From the NCBI GenBank assembly GCA_037141915.1, contig JBAXBP010000001.1, positions 1-64,000 of the forward strand: a stretch of 64,000 nucleotides of DNA. The letters run 5' to 3'. The DNA comes from CAIRDP01 sp037141915. Lineage in GTDB: Bacteria; Bacteroidota; Bacteroidia; Bacteroidales; FEN-979. This document shows positions 16,038 through 24,748 of the stretch, piece by piece. Made by a program: the position numbers and the translations under genes. The first letter of the stretch is position 1; each line of letters starts with the position of its first letter. The notes under the pieces are model-generated. The model saw nothing but the letters and a program-made list of their open reading frames with translations, was not told the origin of the DNA and ran no database searches.

Positions 16038-16369
16038 ACTTTTTGTGTTTCTGGTATTGACCGATACGATTGCTTCCAGAAATCGGCAAACAGCTTCTGA
16101 GCCTGTTTCCAGTTCTCCGGTTCAATGCAGTACCTGATTTTGGGAGGCTCAATACATCCCTGGATCAAGCCCGATTCCTTCAATTCTTTCAGATGCTGTG
16201 ATACCGTGGCCTGTGCGATCGGGAGTTCTTCAACGATCTCTCCGCAAAAACAGGTATCCATTGAAGCAAGCAGCTTCACGATCGCAATCCTGGCAGGATG
16301 GCTCAATGCCTTGGCAAACCTGGCCATCCGTATATCATCTTCATTATAATCCGTACTTGTATATGCCAT
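16034..16369 (-). CDS. arsR: ArsR/SmtB-family arsenic-responsive repressor
   Basis: About 111 residues. Winged helix-turn-helix: LSHPARIAIVKLLASMDTCF, then the recognition helix AQATVSQHLKELKESGLIQG. The inducer-binding pair in alpha-3 is C40-F-C42 (DTCFCGE), the ArsR-type As(III) site; C72 and C81 are also present. It represses the operon until arsenite binds. It is the first gene of the island. A palindromic box overlapping a -7 element lies 12 bp before the start, and a second copy of the box lies before arsC. Confidence 0.93.
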   Translation of the reverse strand: MAYTSTDYNEDDIRMARFAKALSHPARIAIVKLLASMDTCFCGEIVEELPIAQATVSQHLKELKESGLIQGCIEPPKIRYCIEPENWKQAQKLFADFWKQSYRSIPETQKV

Positions 16370-16380
16370 ATTGATTGTTT

Positions 16381-16396
16381 ATCGCAAATATACGAT
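16381..16396 (-). promoter_or_regulatory. ArsR operator-like box with embedded -7 element
   Basis: ATCGCAAATATACGAT, an interrupted palindrome (ATCG...CGAT), 12 bp upstream of the arsR start. On the minus strand it contains TATATTTG, a perfect Bacteroidota -7 box (TAnnTTTG). Repression by occlusion of the promoter is likely. The same core occurs before arsC at 11414-11429. Confidence 0.7.
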
Positions 16397-16564
16397 GAGA
16401 TTTTGAATTATGAACTGATTTACCCGATTTTTAATAAACCAGAGAAATACTTTTAAATTTGCATTGATTTTCATGGCTGTCCTGTTTACGCAGCCATGAA
16501 TTTTTTTGATTAAGCAGGAGAGAAAACAAGGTTATCAGAAGTAAAAAATCAAGCGGAGAACAAC

Positions 16565-17458
16565 ATGGGGACAGTCTTTTCTAAAATGAACAGCTATTTT
16601 GAGTTTTCGAAAGAAAGAGATCTGAAAGAATATCCCAAACAGGTCTTCGTGCTTGCCGAAAAGTCCCTGGGTCCTCTTCTCGAATCAAAGCTCCCCGAAA
16701 ACCTTAGTCATTTAATAGTGGCCACGACCACCCCGGATTCACTTGCCCCTTCCCTCGGACAGATGATCGTTGATAAATTCAGCAGTTCTTTTTCAAATTG
16801 TCATTGCATCGATATTGTCCAGGGATGTGCAGGAAGCGTTACTTCCATGATAGTGGCCAGCCAGCTGGCCGAGTTGAATAAATCGTCGGTGATGGTGGTT
16901 AATGCCGATGCGGCAAAAAGGGCCACCTCCAGGTCAAGCAAGTTTAATAAAATTTTCGGGAACGGATCGTTTGCCTGCCTGATCAGTTACCAGGATTCCA
17001 ATACGGGGCTGATACACTCAAAGTCCAGGCAATACAAGGGCCTTTCGGAGGTTGTAAGTGTTCCCTTAGGTCATGATCTGCATGAAATATTATTAAGGGA
17101 GAACAAGAACCTGTACAGTGATCCGCGAAAATATCTCGGCCTGTCGATGAACAACCCCCTTGCATTGAAGCTGATCAGGAAAGCCGAAGCTTTTTACCTT
17201 GATTTTACCAAAGAGACCGGCCCGCCGGATATCATGATCCTTCACCAGGTGAACCCGCTTATACTGAAATACTTTTCATCGGTCTTTAAAAAGTATAAAA
17301 TTGAATTTATCAACGTTGTTGAAACTACCGGGAACTGTGGTACCGCATCGGTAGGCATTGCGCTGGATTCAATCAAGAACACCATAGGGGGTAAAACTGT
17401 TCTTTTATGCAGTTTCGGGACCGGCGGGGTCATTACAGCAGGCTATTGGCAAACCTAA
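16565..17458 (+). CDS. Short KAS III-like 3-oxoacyl-ACP synthase
   Basis: About 297 residues, shorter than the usual ~325-330 of FabH because the N-terminal strand is reduced. The thiolase-fold triad is present: C88 in IVQGCAGSV, H226 in MILHQVNPLI, and N256 in TTGNCGTASV. A complete triad argues for decarboxylative Claisen condensation of an acyl primer with malonyl-ACP. An SD-like aagcggag lies 7 bp before the ATG. Only 15 bp separate it from the START-domain gene downstream. It is not FabH of a standard fab cluster, since no acpP, fabD or fabF genes are nearby; its product is unknown. Confidence 0.8.
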   Translation: MGTVFSKMNSYFEFSKERDLKEYPKQVFVLAEKSLGPLLESKLPENLSHLIVATTTPDSLAPSLGQMIVDKFSSSFSNCHCIDIVQGCAGSVTSMIVASQLAELNKSSVMVVNADAAKRATSRSSKFNKIFGNGSFACLISYQDSNTGLIHSKSRQYKGLSEVVSVPLGHDLHEILLRENKNLYSDPRKYLGLSMNNPLALKLIRKAEAFYLDFTKETGPPDIMILHQVNPLILKYFSSVFKKYKIEFINVVETTGNCGTASVGIALDSIKNTIGGKTVLLCSFGTGGVITAGYWQT

Positions 17459-17473
17459 ACACCAGGATTCCTT

Positions 17474-18100
17474 ATGCAGAAGCTGCTTTCGTTTACTATT
17501 ACGGCTCTTCTACTTCAAATGCTTTCATTGACGGCAGAAGCACAGTCCTGGAACTTCATCAAAGAGAAGGAAGGGTTCAGGCTTTATACCCGGCAGGAGG
17601 CAAAGAGTTCGTTTAAATCATTCAGGGGGGAAGCTGAGATCAGGGCCGATCTGGATAAGGTGAGTTCCCTTATTGGCAATATCAAAAACCTCGACTGGTG
17701 GGGAGATGATGTGCATGACATCACTGTACTTGCTTTTGAAAAGGACAGGCACATCAGGTATTATTTTGTGTACGATGTTCCCTGGCCATTCACTGATCGG
17801 GACCTTGTTGCCGATGTCACAATTTCTGAAGATTCGGCTACCGGGATACGCACCGTTTATTCTCATCCTTTGCCTGATGTTGTCCCTGAAAAGGCGGGAT
17901 TGATCCGTGTTACAAATTACTGGCAGAAGTGGACCATACAGCCCTTAAAAAACGGGATGATCCATCTTACCCTTGAAGGTTTTATTGATCCTGCAGGGAG
18001 CGTGCCTGCCTGGTTGTATAACATGGTTATCATTGATACACCACTGAGGCTTTTACGGGAGGTTGAGAAGAGGGTTCAAACAGAGCAGGACCCCGGCTGA
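17474..18100 (+). CDS. Secreted START/SRPBCC-domain protein
   Basis: About 208 residues. Signal peptide MQKLLSFTITALLLQMLSLTAEAQ, then a START-like lipid-binding fold: 'WNFIKEKEGFRLYTR', 'FRGEAEIRADLDKVSSLI', 'YFVYDVPWPFTDRDLVADVT' (in parts), and the C-terminal helix 'MVIIDTPLRLLREVEKRV'. START proteins bind hydrophobic molecules in a deep cavity. Fifteen bases downstream of the KAS III-like gene and on the same strand, it may bind or carry a lipid product; this is an inference. Confidence 0.78.
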   Translation: MQKLLSFTITALLLQMLSLTAEAQSWNFIKEKEGFRLYTRQEAKSSFKSFRGEAEIRADLDKVSSLIGNIKNLDWWGDDVHDITVLAFEKDRHIRYYFVYDVPWPFTDRDLVADVTISEDSATGIRTVYSHPLPDVVPEKAGLIRVTNYWQKWTIQPLKNGMIHLTLEGFIDPAGSVPAWLYNMVIIDTPLRLLREVEKRVQTEQDPG

Positions 18101-18147
18101 AACGCTGAAAATTGTTTCTCCCGGAGTGGATCCGACTGGTTAATAAA

Positions 18148-18966
18148 TTACTGCCTGAAAACCCTGGTAAGAAATGCCTTCATGTCGTTCCACGAAGCTT
18201 TGTCAGCTTCAGCATTATATTGAATCGGAAGATTGAACTCTTTTCCAAGCTTGGTAGCAGCGGGGTTTGTGAAGGCATGGGTTGCATTGGCGTAGGTCTT
18301 AAAAATATAATCGGCATGAATGGAATCCATCTGGTGTTTGAAGGTTTCAACATCATGCTGTGAAACCGATTTGTCGCTGCCTCCATGGCATATAAGTATT
18401 TTGGCTTTTAATGACTTCGGATTTGGGGGCACACCTGCCAATCCGCCGTGGAAACTGACAACTCCTTTCAGATCGGCTCCAAGTTTGGTATAATTAAGTA
18501 CCATAGAACCTCCGAAGCAATATCCTATGGCAGCAATATTCCCGGCATCAGCCAGGGGATATTCTTTGACCTTGTCAATTGCAGCATCAAGCCTGGCCTT
18601 TGCCAGAGTGGGATCCTTATAAAACTGTGAAGTCAGCTGCCTTGCACCGGCAGGATCTGAGGCAGTATCTCCATTACCGAACATATCGACAGCCATGGCC
18701 AGGTAGCCTAATTCGGCCAGTTGTCTTGCCCGCATTTTTGAATAATCATTCATGCCCCACCATTCATGGACGACGAGAACAACAGGTCGTTTCCCTTTTT
18801 TGGTTTCATCCCATGCGATAAATCCCTTCAGGGTAACGCCACTGGCTGAATAATTCACGCTTTCTTCTTTGAGCTTTGATGCCATGGTTTTTGAATATGA
18901 GAATAAGAGTATTGTAACGATGAGTGCAGAGGTAAGGATGCAATGAAAAATATTTTTTGCTTTCAT
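18148..18966 (-). CDS. Dienelactone hydrolase family protein
   Basis: About 272 residues. Signal peptide (to residue ~29), then an alpha/beta-hydrolase of the DLH type: VVHEWWGMNDYSKMRA, nucleophile Cys in AIGYCFGGSM, acid Asp in CHGGSDKSV, and His in ATHAFTNPAATKLG. DLHs open cyclic enol lactones, but exported relatives in Bacteroidota act on unknown esters. Convergent with the START-domain gene. On the minus strand TACCTTTG (19015-19008) is a fitting -7 box about 40 bp upstream. Confidence 0.87.
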   Translation of the reverse strand: MKAKNIFHCILTSALIVTILLFSYSKTMASKLKEESVNYSASGVTLKGFIAWDETKKGKRPVVLVVHEWWGMNDYSKMRARQLAELGYLAMAVDMFGNGDTASDPAGARQLTSQFYKDPTLAKARLDAAIDKVKEYPLADAGNIAAIGYCFGGSMVLNYTKLGADLKGVVSFHGGLAGVPPNPKSLKAKILICHGGSDKSVSQHDVETFKHQMDSIHADYIFKTYANATHAFTNPAATKLGKEFNLPIQYNAEADKASWNDMKAFLTRVFRQ

Positions 18967-19303
18967 TTTTTTAAGATTCAGAATAAACGGTCAATAAGAA
19001 TTTAGAACAAAGGTAAAGGGAAGACAAGCCTGCTTAGTGTGATTACAGCTCAATTATATAAAAGGATTATACCTCAATGTGAAGGTAGTGGTTTTTCAAT
19101 CAATTCTCCGGGGAATCGAACAAATTTGTTGCAGGAAATCCCAAAAAAAATACAAGTGCATTTTTTTTCGCAATAAATACTAAAGCACGAAGCATTTAAG
19201 CTGATTCATTCTGAAATTCTGCAAAAGAGATGCGGTCCTTCGCGGATTCCCGTTTTTACTCCCCTTGTTTGCGAGCTAATTTTATGCAATCAAATTCCAG
19301 GGT
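18967..19303. other. Intergenic region between divergent genes
   Basis: 337 bp without a credible gene. It holds the probable -7 box TACCTTTG of the dienelactone hydrolase gene (19015-19008, minus strand) and a weaker TAATTTTA (19277-19284) before the plus-strand membrane protein gene. A/T-rich runs are present; no hairpin, repeat or RNA gene recognised. Confidence 0.5.
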
Positions 19304-20431
19304 ATGAAAAAGTTTCTCATTTTATCGTTGGCAGTGTTTTTATTGAAAAGCATGATGGCAATGAATTTCGCAGGTTCAACGGAACCGCTGGCCGGCAGTT
19401 TAAATAACAATCCCGACACTGTCAAAAAGAATGCGGCTCACCCATACCATGGTTTTCCCGGGCAACGTAAATCCGCAGTCAAAAAAAAGGTTCTGCCAAT
19501 CGGCACTTTGAAGATCAGGACTGAAATCCCTGCCAGTTTTTCTTATGATAAAGATTCAACTCTCACACTTACTCCTTATCATCTCGTAGTAATTTACAAG
19601 GTTCCTGTCGGACCACATACACTTACATTCCGTGATTCACTTATGGAGCGCAGTAAAACGATAATGGTCGACACCGCTACCACCGGATATTATAAATTGC
19701 TTAAGGATTCGACCATCTCCGATTCGGTCAGCAGGGGAAAATTCGATCCGGGCCATAAGCAACATATGGTCTTACGTTATGAGCCATTCAAGCATGCCAT
19801 AAGTTTTGATTTTCTTCCGGGTGCCTTTTTTAACGGGAGGGGAATTGGCCCGAATATCAGGTTTGAGATCGGTTATAATGTCAGCAGGGTTCTGAAGCTG
19901 GGTATCGGTACAGGCTACGCTTACTACACTACCCATCTGAAATATACAGAATGGGAATGGTTCGTGCCGTCAGGTACCTATGAATCGGAAAACTTCGGGT
20001 TTCCTTTTATTCCCCTGTACCTGGATATTGCACTGAACTTTAAATCCAACAGGACCACGACCTTTTTAAGCTTTAATATTGGCGCCAGTTTTCCATTGGC
20101 CGGATCTATAAACTGCAAAGCTACCTACAACGGATCTTCATACGATGCATCAACGTATTATCTGAAGATCGACAAGATCCAGGCAGGACTTTATTTTGGA
20201 ATCGGAGCCGGTATGAAATACTTTTTCACTCCCTTTTTCGAAGGAGGTGTGGCTGCCGGCTTTAATATGAGCATCAATGCTGTCAGCGGCAATTACTACA
20301 ATGACCAGGCTTATACAGAGTATGCCTACCCTCATGCAGCACCTCACGCCACGACAGGTCTCGGGATCAACCTCATGTTCGGATTTAACCTGGATACAAG
20401 GAAATCTCAGGGGAGGCCGCCGTCATGGTGA
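19304..20431 (+). CDS. Outer-membrane beta-barrel protein with N-terminal PEGA-like segment
   Basis: About 375 residues. A signal peptide is followed by a short beta domain (residues ~65-135: GTLKIRTEIPASFSYDKDST, VIYKVPVGPHTLTFRDSLM) resembling PEGA-like modules. The rest is strand-rich with alternating polarity and many aromatic residues (ISFDFLPGAFFNGRGIGPN, LKLGIGTGYAYYTTHLKY, AGLYFGIGAGMKYFF, TTGLGINLMFGFNL), as in eight-stranded OmpW/porin-like barrels. It ends in basic residues rather than the usual terminal Phe. Function unknown. Confidence 0.6.
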   Translation: MKKFLILSLAVFLLKSMMAMNFAGSTEPLAGSLNNNPDTVKKNAAHPYHGFPGQRKSAVKKKVLPIGTLKIRTEIPASFSYDKDSTLTLTPYHLVVIYKVPVGPHTLTFRDSLMERSKTIMVDTATTGYYKLLKDSTISDSVSRGKFDPGHKQHMVLRYEPFKHAISFDFLPGAFFNGRGIGPNIRFEIGYNVSRVLKLGIGTGYAYYTTHLKYTEWEWFVPSGTYESENFGFPFIPLYLDIALNFKSNRTTTFLSFNIGASFPLAGSINCKATYNGSSYDASTYYLKIDKIQAGLYFGIGAGMKYFFTPFFEGGVAAGFNMSINAVSGNYYNDQAYTEYAYPHAAPHATTGLGINLMFGFNLDTRKSQGRPPSW

Positions 20432-20474
20432 GACCCGGTAATTCAGGAGGGATATCTTTTAAGTCATAACGATC

Positions 20475-21806
20475 ATGGAAAAAGATATAGAACTGCTGTT
20501 AATTATCCCTTCGGCCCTTGACAGGCAGGGGAATCCTGTCAGGCATAAAAAATTGCTGCTTCCATCCATTACCATGCCCATGCTTGCCGCTGTCACTCCC
20601 GCCGGTGTTTCAATAACCATTATTTATGAGACCATTGAAGATATTCCCTTCGGGAAAAAATGGGACCTGGTGGGTATTTCAGGAATGGGGTCCGGATCAG
20701 TGAGGGCCTGGCAGATCGCTGATGCATTCAGGGAAAACGGAGTCAAAACGATCATCGGCGGGATTGGGCCGAGTTTGTTTGATCCTGAAATGACGCTCAG
20801 GCATGCCGATTGCATCGTTATCGGAGAAGCCGAGGAAATATGGGGCGAGGTTATTGAGGATTTCAGATCGGGGAGGCTTCAACGTATTTACAGGCAGGAA
20901 CGCGCATCGGATCTAAGCACCTTGCCCACCCCTAGGTTTGACCTGATGAACATGAAGAAAATGGGATTTATGCGCAGCGTGCAAGCGACAAGGGGATGCC
21001 CGTATACCTGCAGGTTCTGCTCAGTTTCGGCATTCTACCATGGCGCATACAGGAAAAGGCCTGTAGATAAAGTAATACAGGATGTAAGGGCCGCAAAAAA
21101 AACGGGCAGCAGGTTCGTGGTGTTTCTCGACGATAATATATTCTTTGACCATGAGTATAACAGGGAACTATGGACGGCATTGATACCGGAGAAGATCATC
21201 TGGATCAGTTCGGCAACGATACATATTGCAGATTACCCCGCAATGCTTGAACTGGCTTATAAAAGCGGCTGCCGCATGCTTTCGGTCGGGATTGAAACCC
21301 TTGACAAACAAAACCTGAAAACCGTGCATAAAAACTGGAACCATCCCGGTGAATATATCCGGGCCGTTGAGATCCTGAGGGCTAATCACATCATGGTATC
21401 GGCTTCGATCATGCTGGGAATGGACCATGATACAAAAGAAACTTTTAACCATGTGTTCGAATTCCTGATGGAAGGCTGTGTCCCTATCCCCCGCATCATG
21501 ATCATCACCCCGATCCCGGGAACGCCATACTTTTCGGAACTTGAAAAGGAAAACAGGATCATCAACCATGACTTCAGCAAGTATACCGGGGGAATAGTCG
21601 TATTCCAGCCTAAGAACATGAATGCGGAAGAACTGGAAGAGGGATACTGGAAAATGTATTCGGAAGTATTTACTCCGAAAAATATATTCCGGCGGATGTC
21701 AAAAAATATTACCGGGCAGAACCCCATGATCATCGCGGGGCTGTTTGTAACCAACTTCAACTATCGCAAGCAAATACAAAAACGGGTTGTTCCCGGGATC
21801 ACCTGA
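20475..21806 (+). CDS. B12-binding-domain radical SAM protein (first of tandem pair)
   Basis: About 443 residues. N-terminal Rossmann-like cobalamin-binding-type domain (~1-150: WDLVGISGMGSGSVRAWQIA, TIIGGIGPSLFDPEM, DCIVIGEAEEIWGEV), without the DxHxxG cobalt-ligand motif. Radical SAM core from ~165 with the [4Fe-4S] motif RGCPYTCRFCSV, then VVFLDDNIFFD and GIETLDKQNL. This is the architecture of class B-like radical SAM enzymes (BchE, HpnP and many unknowns). The substrate is not evident. A second, divergent member follows after 18 bp on the same strand. Confidence 0.85.
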   Translation: MEKDIELLLIIPSALDRQGNPVRHKKLLLPSITMPMLAAVTPAGVSITIIYETIEDIPFGKKWDLVGISGMGSGSVRAWQIADAFRENGVKTIIGGIGPSLFDPEMTLRHADCIVIGEAEEIWGEVIEDFRSGRLQRIYRQERASDLSTLPTPRFDLMNMKKMGFMRSVQATRGCPYTCRFCSVSAFYHGAYRKRPVDKVIQDVRAAKKTGSRFVVFLDDNIFFDHEYNRELWTALIPEKIIWISSATIHIADYPAMLELAYKSGCRMLSVGIETLDKQNLKTVHKNWNHPGEYIRAVEILRANHIMVSASIMLGMDHDTKETFNHVFEFLMEGCVPIPRIMIITPIPGTPYFSELEKENRIINHDFSKYTGGIVVFQPKNMNAEELEEGYWKMYSEVFTPKNIFRRMSKNITGQNPMIIAGLFVTNFNYRKQIQKRVVPGIT

Positions 21807-21824
21807 TCCACATACAAAAACAAA

Positions 21825-23201
21825 ATGGAATCAAAAGCAAAAACCATAGCGGTGATTAACACCCTGGCCAATGTGTACTCGGAACACAGGGAATATACAG
21901 GCTTCTTTTCAAAGATCAGGACAGCCGAGTGGAGCAATATCTTTGTTTCACCTGCTGTGTTACTGATTGCGACAATCCTGAAGCAGGCGGGGCATCAGGT
22001 TGCTATATACAATGATGTTAATAATGAGGTGGCCCCTGAGAACATACACGAGGAGATTATCCTGATCTCCAGTATCACTCCATCGGCAAAAAGGGCATAT
22101 GAAATCGCCGGGCTCTTCCCCGGCAGGAAGATTATTCTGGGTGGAGTGCATGTTTCGGTGCTTCCCGAAGAAGCCGCTCAATATGCCGATCACGTGGTGG
22201 TAGGTGAATGTGAACATATCCTGGCCGACCTGGTTGAAGGAAGGATAAAAGATAAAATCGTGTATTGCGAAAAAGTGCAGGACCTTGATGGCCTGCCTTT
22301 CCTCGACCATTCCCTGCTGAAGAATTTGCCCGATATAGTACCGGTGCAATCTTCGCGCGGCTGCAATTTCAAATGCAATTATTGCACGGTTGCTTCCATG
22401 TACGGCCGGTACCGGTCGCGAAGCCCAGAAAACATTATCAGGGAGTTATTGCAATTTACAGAAACATACGGGAAGATCAATAAAATCGATTTCAGGATAG
22501 ACGCTGATTTTACCTTCATAAGAAAAAGGGCTATTGAAATTATTGGCAGGATGAAAGCCGAAGGGATAAAGCCCAAAGCTATAGCAGCCAATTCGCGGCT
22601 GCAGGTATATAAAGATCACGAGTTGCTTTCCTGCCTGTCGGATCAGAATGTCACTCTTTGCATCGGCATTGAATCCCTGGACCAGGATACACTTGACAGC
22701 TACTGCAAGGAACAGAAAGAATCGGAAATCCTCGAGGCTATTAAAACCTTCCATGACTATAATATCAAGGTTATGGGATATTTGATTTTCGGCTCGGACC
22801 GGGATACCAAAGATACCCTGAAGCGCTATTCCGAATTCATTCATAAATCGGCTATTGATTTTTTCCAGGTTTCCCTGCTAACTCCTTACCCCGGGACCGG
22901 CCTGTACAGGAATCTACTATCACAAAAAAGGATATTCACTACAGACTGGGCCTATTATGACGGACTGCACATTACGTTTCACCCGGCGATGATGAGCGCT
23001 TACGAGATGCAAACCGAATTCCTGGATTTTTACCAGAAAGAGTTTTCATTAAAATTCCTTCTGAACCCGAGATGGCTTTTCAATATGGAAATCCTGCAAA
23101 ATAAATTTCTTATCTACACCCTGAAAAAAATGTTTGCCGAAGACATGATCAGGTATTCAAGTTATCTGAAAACATTGGACGACAAGGCAATTGAGTTTTA
23201 G
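21825..23201 (+). CDS. B12-binding-domain radical SAM protein (second of tandem pair)
   Basis: About 458 residues, the same domain plan as its neighbour: cobalamin-binding-type domain (~1-145: IILISSITPSAKRAYEIA, IILGGVHVSVLPEEAAQYAD, VVGECEHIL) and a radical SAM core with RGCNFKCNYCTV, DFRIDADFTFIRKRA, CIGIESLDQDTLDSYCKEQ and LTPYPGTGLYRNL. The ~60 residues after the core are aromatic and basic (KEFSLKFLLNPRWLFNMEIL), which may contact the membrane. Tandem genes of this type often catalyse successive steps on one lipid or cofactor; here this is only an inference. Confidence 0.85.
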   Translation: MESKAKTIAVINTLANVYSEHREYTGFFSKIRTAEWSNIFVSPAVLLIATILKQAGHQVAIYNDVNNEVAPENIHEEIILISSITPSAKRAYEIAGLFPGRKIILGGVHVSVLPEEAAQYADHVVVGECEHILADLVEGRIKDKIVYCEKVQDLDGLPFLDHSLLKNLPDIVPVQSSRGCNFKCNYCTVASMYGRYRSRSPENIIRELLQFTETYGKINKIDFRIDADFTFIRKRAIEIIGRMKAEGIKPKAIAANSRLQVYKDHELLSCLSDQNVTLCIGIESLDQDTLDSYCKEQKESEILEAIKTFHDYNIKVMGYLIFGSDRDTKDTLKRYSEFIHKSAIDFFQVSLLTPYPGTGLYRNLLSQKRIFTTDWAYYDGLHITFHPAMMSAYEMQTEFLDFYQKEFSLKFLLNPRWLFNMEILQNKFLIYTLKKMFAEDMIRYSSYLKTLDDKAIEF

Positions 23202-23221
23202 AAGCAATAATTGGATGCAAT

Positions 23222-23248
23222 AAAAAAGGCGGCACAAGGCCGCCCTTT
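23222..23248 (-). terminator. Intrinsic terminator of the repeat-protein gene
   Basis: Stem GGCGGC/GCCGCC (23228-23233 with 23239-23244) with a 5-nt loop, followed on the minus strand by six T (23227-23222). It lies 22 bp beyond the stop of the minus-strand gene at 23270. Confidence 0.85.
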
Positions 23249-23269
23249 CCTGTAAATCCTTCAATGTCC

Positions 23270-24748
23270 TCACCTTTTCACTAATTTTCTTACCTGGACT
23301 TTGTCATCCGCAGTTAGTTTTATAAGGTAAACACCCTGTGCAAGTTTGCTTATATCAACCCTTGTTGTAGTCTGATCAAGAACCTGTTGCAGCAATTCCC
23401 GCCCGTTGAGATCGAGAATTGACATATGACCTGGTGAAGACTGCCCTGAAGCTTTAATGATTATTTGATCTGTTGCAGGATTAGGGGCCACAGAAAAAAT
23501 TCCTGCGTTTGATTCTTTACTTTCAATGCCGTTGAGGAAGGATCTGAAACCGGCTTCGAAACGGTGAATGTCAGAGAAATAGTCTATGTAATTTTGTTGT
23601 GAGTAGATAAATATGAATCCCATATCGGGAATCCAGGAACCGCCTTGCAAAGATTCAAACTTCCCGCTGAGGGAATTCCCGTTTGCATCGTAAGTGTAGG
23701 TATAACGTGAATCATTGATCCAGCTGTCGTATAACCAGTCCTGCATAAGTAAAGTCAGCATATTCCCGTTTGAGTCGTATGTATAAGCATATCTCCATAA
23801 ATACATCCAGCCGTTACTCTGCCAAAGTTCGTCCAGTTCGGTAAGCATTGCGCTGTTTGCATTATAAGTCCAGGTATATCTCCAATCATTCTCCCATGCA
23901 TTTTGAACCCATTGTTCATCCAATTCGGAAGTTTGATTTCCTTTTGTGTCGTACGTATAAGAATACCTTGAATAGTTCCTCCATTCTATACTTACAGTAC
24001 TCATGTTGATCTCCCTCAATTCAGTTAATAAATTAAAGCCTGCATCATAGGTATAAGTAAACCGCCACATCGAAATCCAGGCACTGCCGTTCCATTGTTC
24101 ATCAAGCTCGGTCAGCATATTTCCATTGTTATTATACGTATAGGTGTACCTCGAGGAATTTACCCAGTTGGTGTTCCAATCTTCATAAAGTTCGGTAAGC
24201 ATGTTCCCGCCTGTGTCGTAAGTGAAGCTATACCTGGCATTATTCACCCATGCGGTGCCCGAATTTGATTCTAACAGCTCAGTCAGAAGATTTCCCCCTG
24301 AATCCCAGGTCAATGTGATTCTCGAAAAGCCCCGCCACATGTCAACAGACCAAATCTCTTGTAATCCCGACAAAGGCAGCCCGCTTGCATTATAAGTGAA
24401 TGATATCCTGTACTCATTAGCCCAGGAATTGGATTGCCATTTTTTAGCAAGTTGGGTCAGGATATTGCCATTTGCATCAAAAGTTTTTGTGAGATTTTCA
24501 AACAACCCCAATGTATCATAAGTGACAATGGAATCCCAATCCCATCTGAGGGATTTGGATTTTGATAGCATTATTTCATTTAACCGTGTTTGCAGATGAC
24601 TGCTCCCGTTAATCCGGATGTGCACGATTTTGGCAGGTTTTTCACTACCCTTTCCAATCCTGATCCCTGGTCTTTCATGCTTTGTGTGACTACTTGCAAA
24701 GGAAATGCTGCAGAGGAAAATAAAACATAAAAAAAGTAAATTTTTCAT
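23270..24748 (-). CDS. Secreted YD-like repeat protein, T9SS sorted
   Basis: About 492 residues. After a signal peptide, residues ~75-390 hold nine to ten tandem units of about 33 residues of the form 'RYTYTYDxNGNMLTELxExW...W' (RYSFTYDTGGNMLTELYEDW; RYTYTYNNNGNMLTELDEQW). They resemble RHS/YD repeats in their Y-T-Y-D-x-x-G-N core, but all copies carry extra tryptophans. A T9SS type A domain closes the protein (VAPNPATDQIIIKASGQ ... LAQGVYLIKL ... VRKLVKR). No toxin or peptidase domain follows, unlike RHS proteins. The gene has a strong Shine-Dalgarno (AAAGGAGG) 7 bp before the ATG and a clear terminator. Confidence 0.82.
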   Translation of the reverse strand: MKNLLFLCFIFLCSISFASSHTKHERPGIRIGKGSEKPAKIVHIRINGSSHLQTRLNEIMLSKSKSLRWDWDSIVTYDTLGLFENLTKTFDANGNILTQLAKKWQSNSWANEYRISFTYNASGLPLSGLQEIWSVDMWRGFSRITLTWDSGGNLLTELLESNSGTAWVNNARYSFTYDTGGNMLTELYEDWNTNWVNSSRYTYTYNNNGNMLTELDEQWNGSAWISMWRFTYTYDAGFNLLTELREINMSTVSIEWRNYSRYSYTYDTKGNQTSELDEQWVQNAWENDWRYTWTYNANSAMLTELDELWQSNGWMYLWRYAYTYDSNGNMLTLLMQDWLYDSWINDSRYTYTYDANGNSLSGKFESLQGGSWIPDMGFIFIYSQQNYIDYFSDIHRFEAGFRSFLNGIESKESNAGIFSVAPNPATDQIIIKASGQSSPGHMSILDLNGRELLQQVLDQTTTRVDISKLAQGVYLIKLTADDKVQVRKLVKR

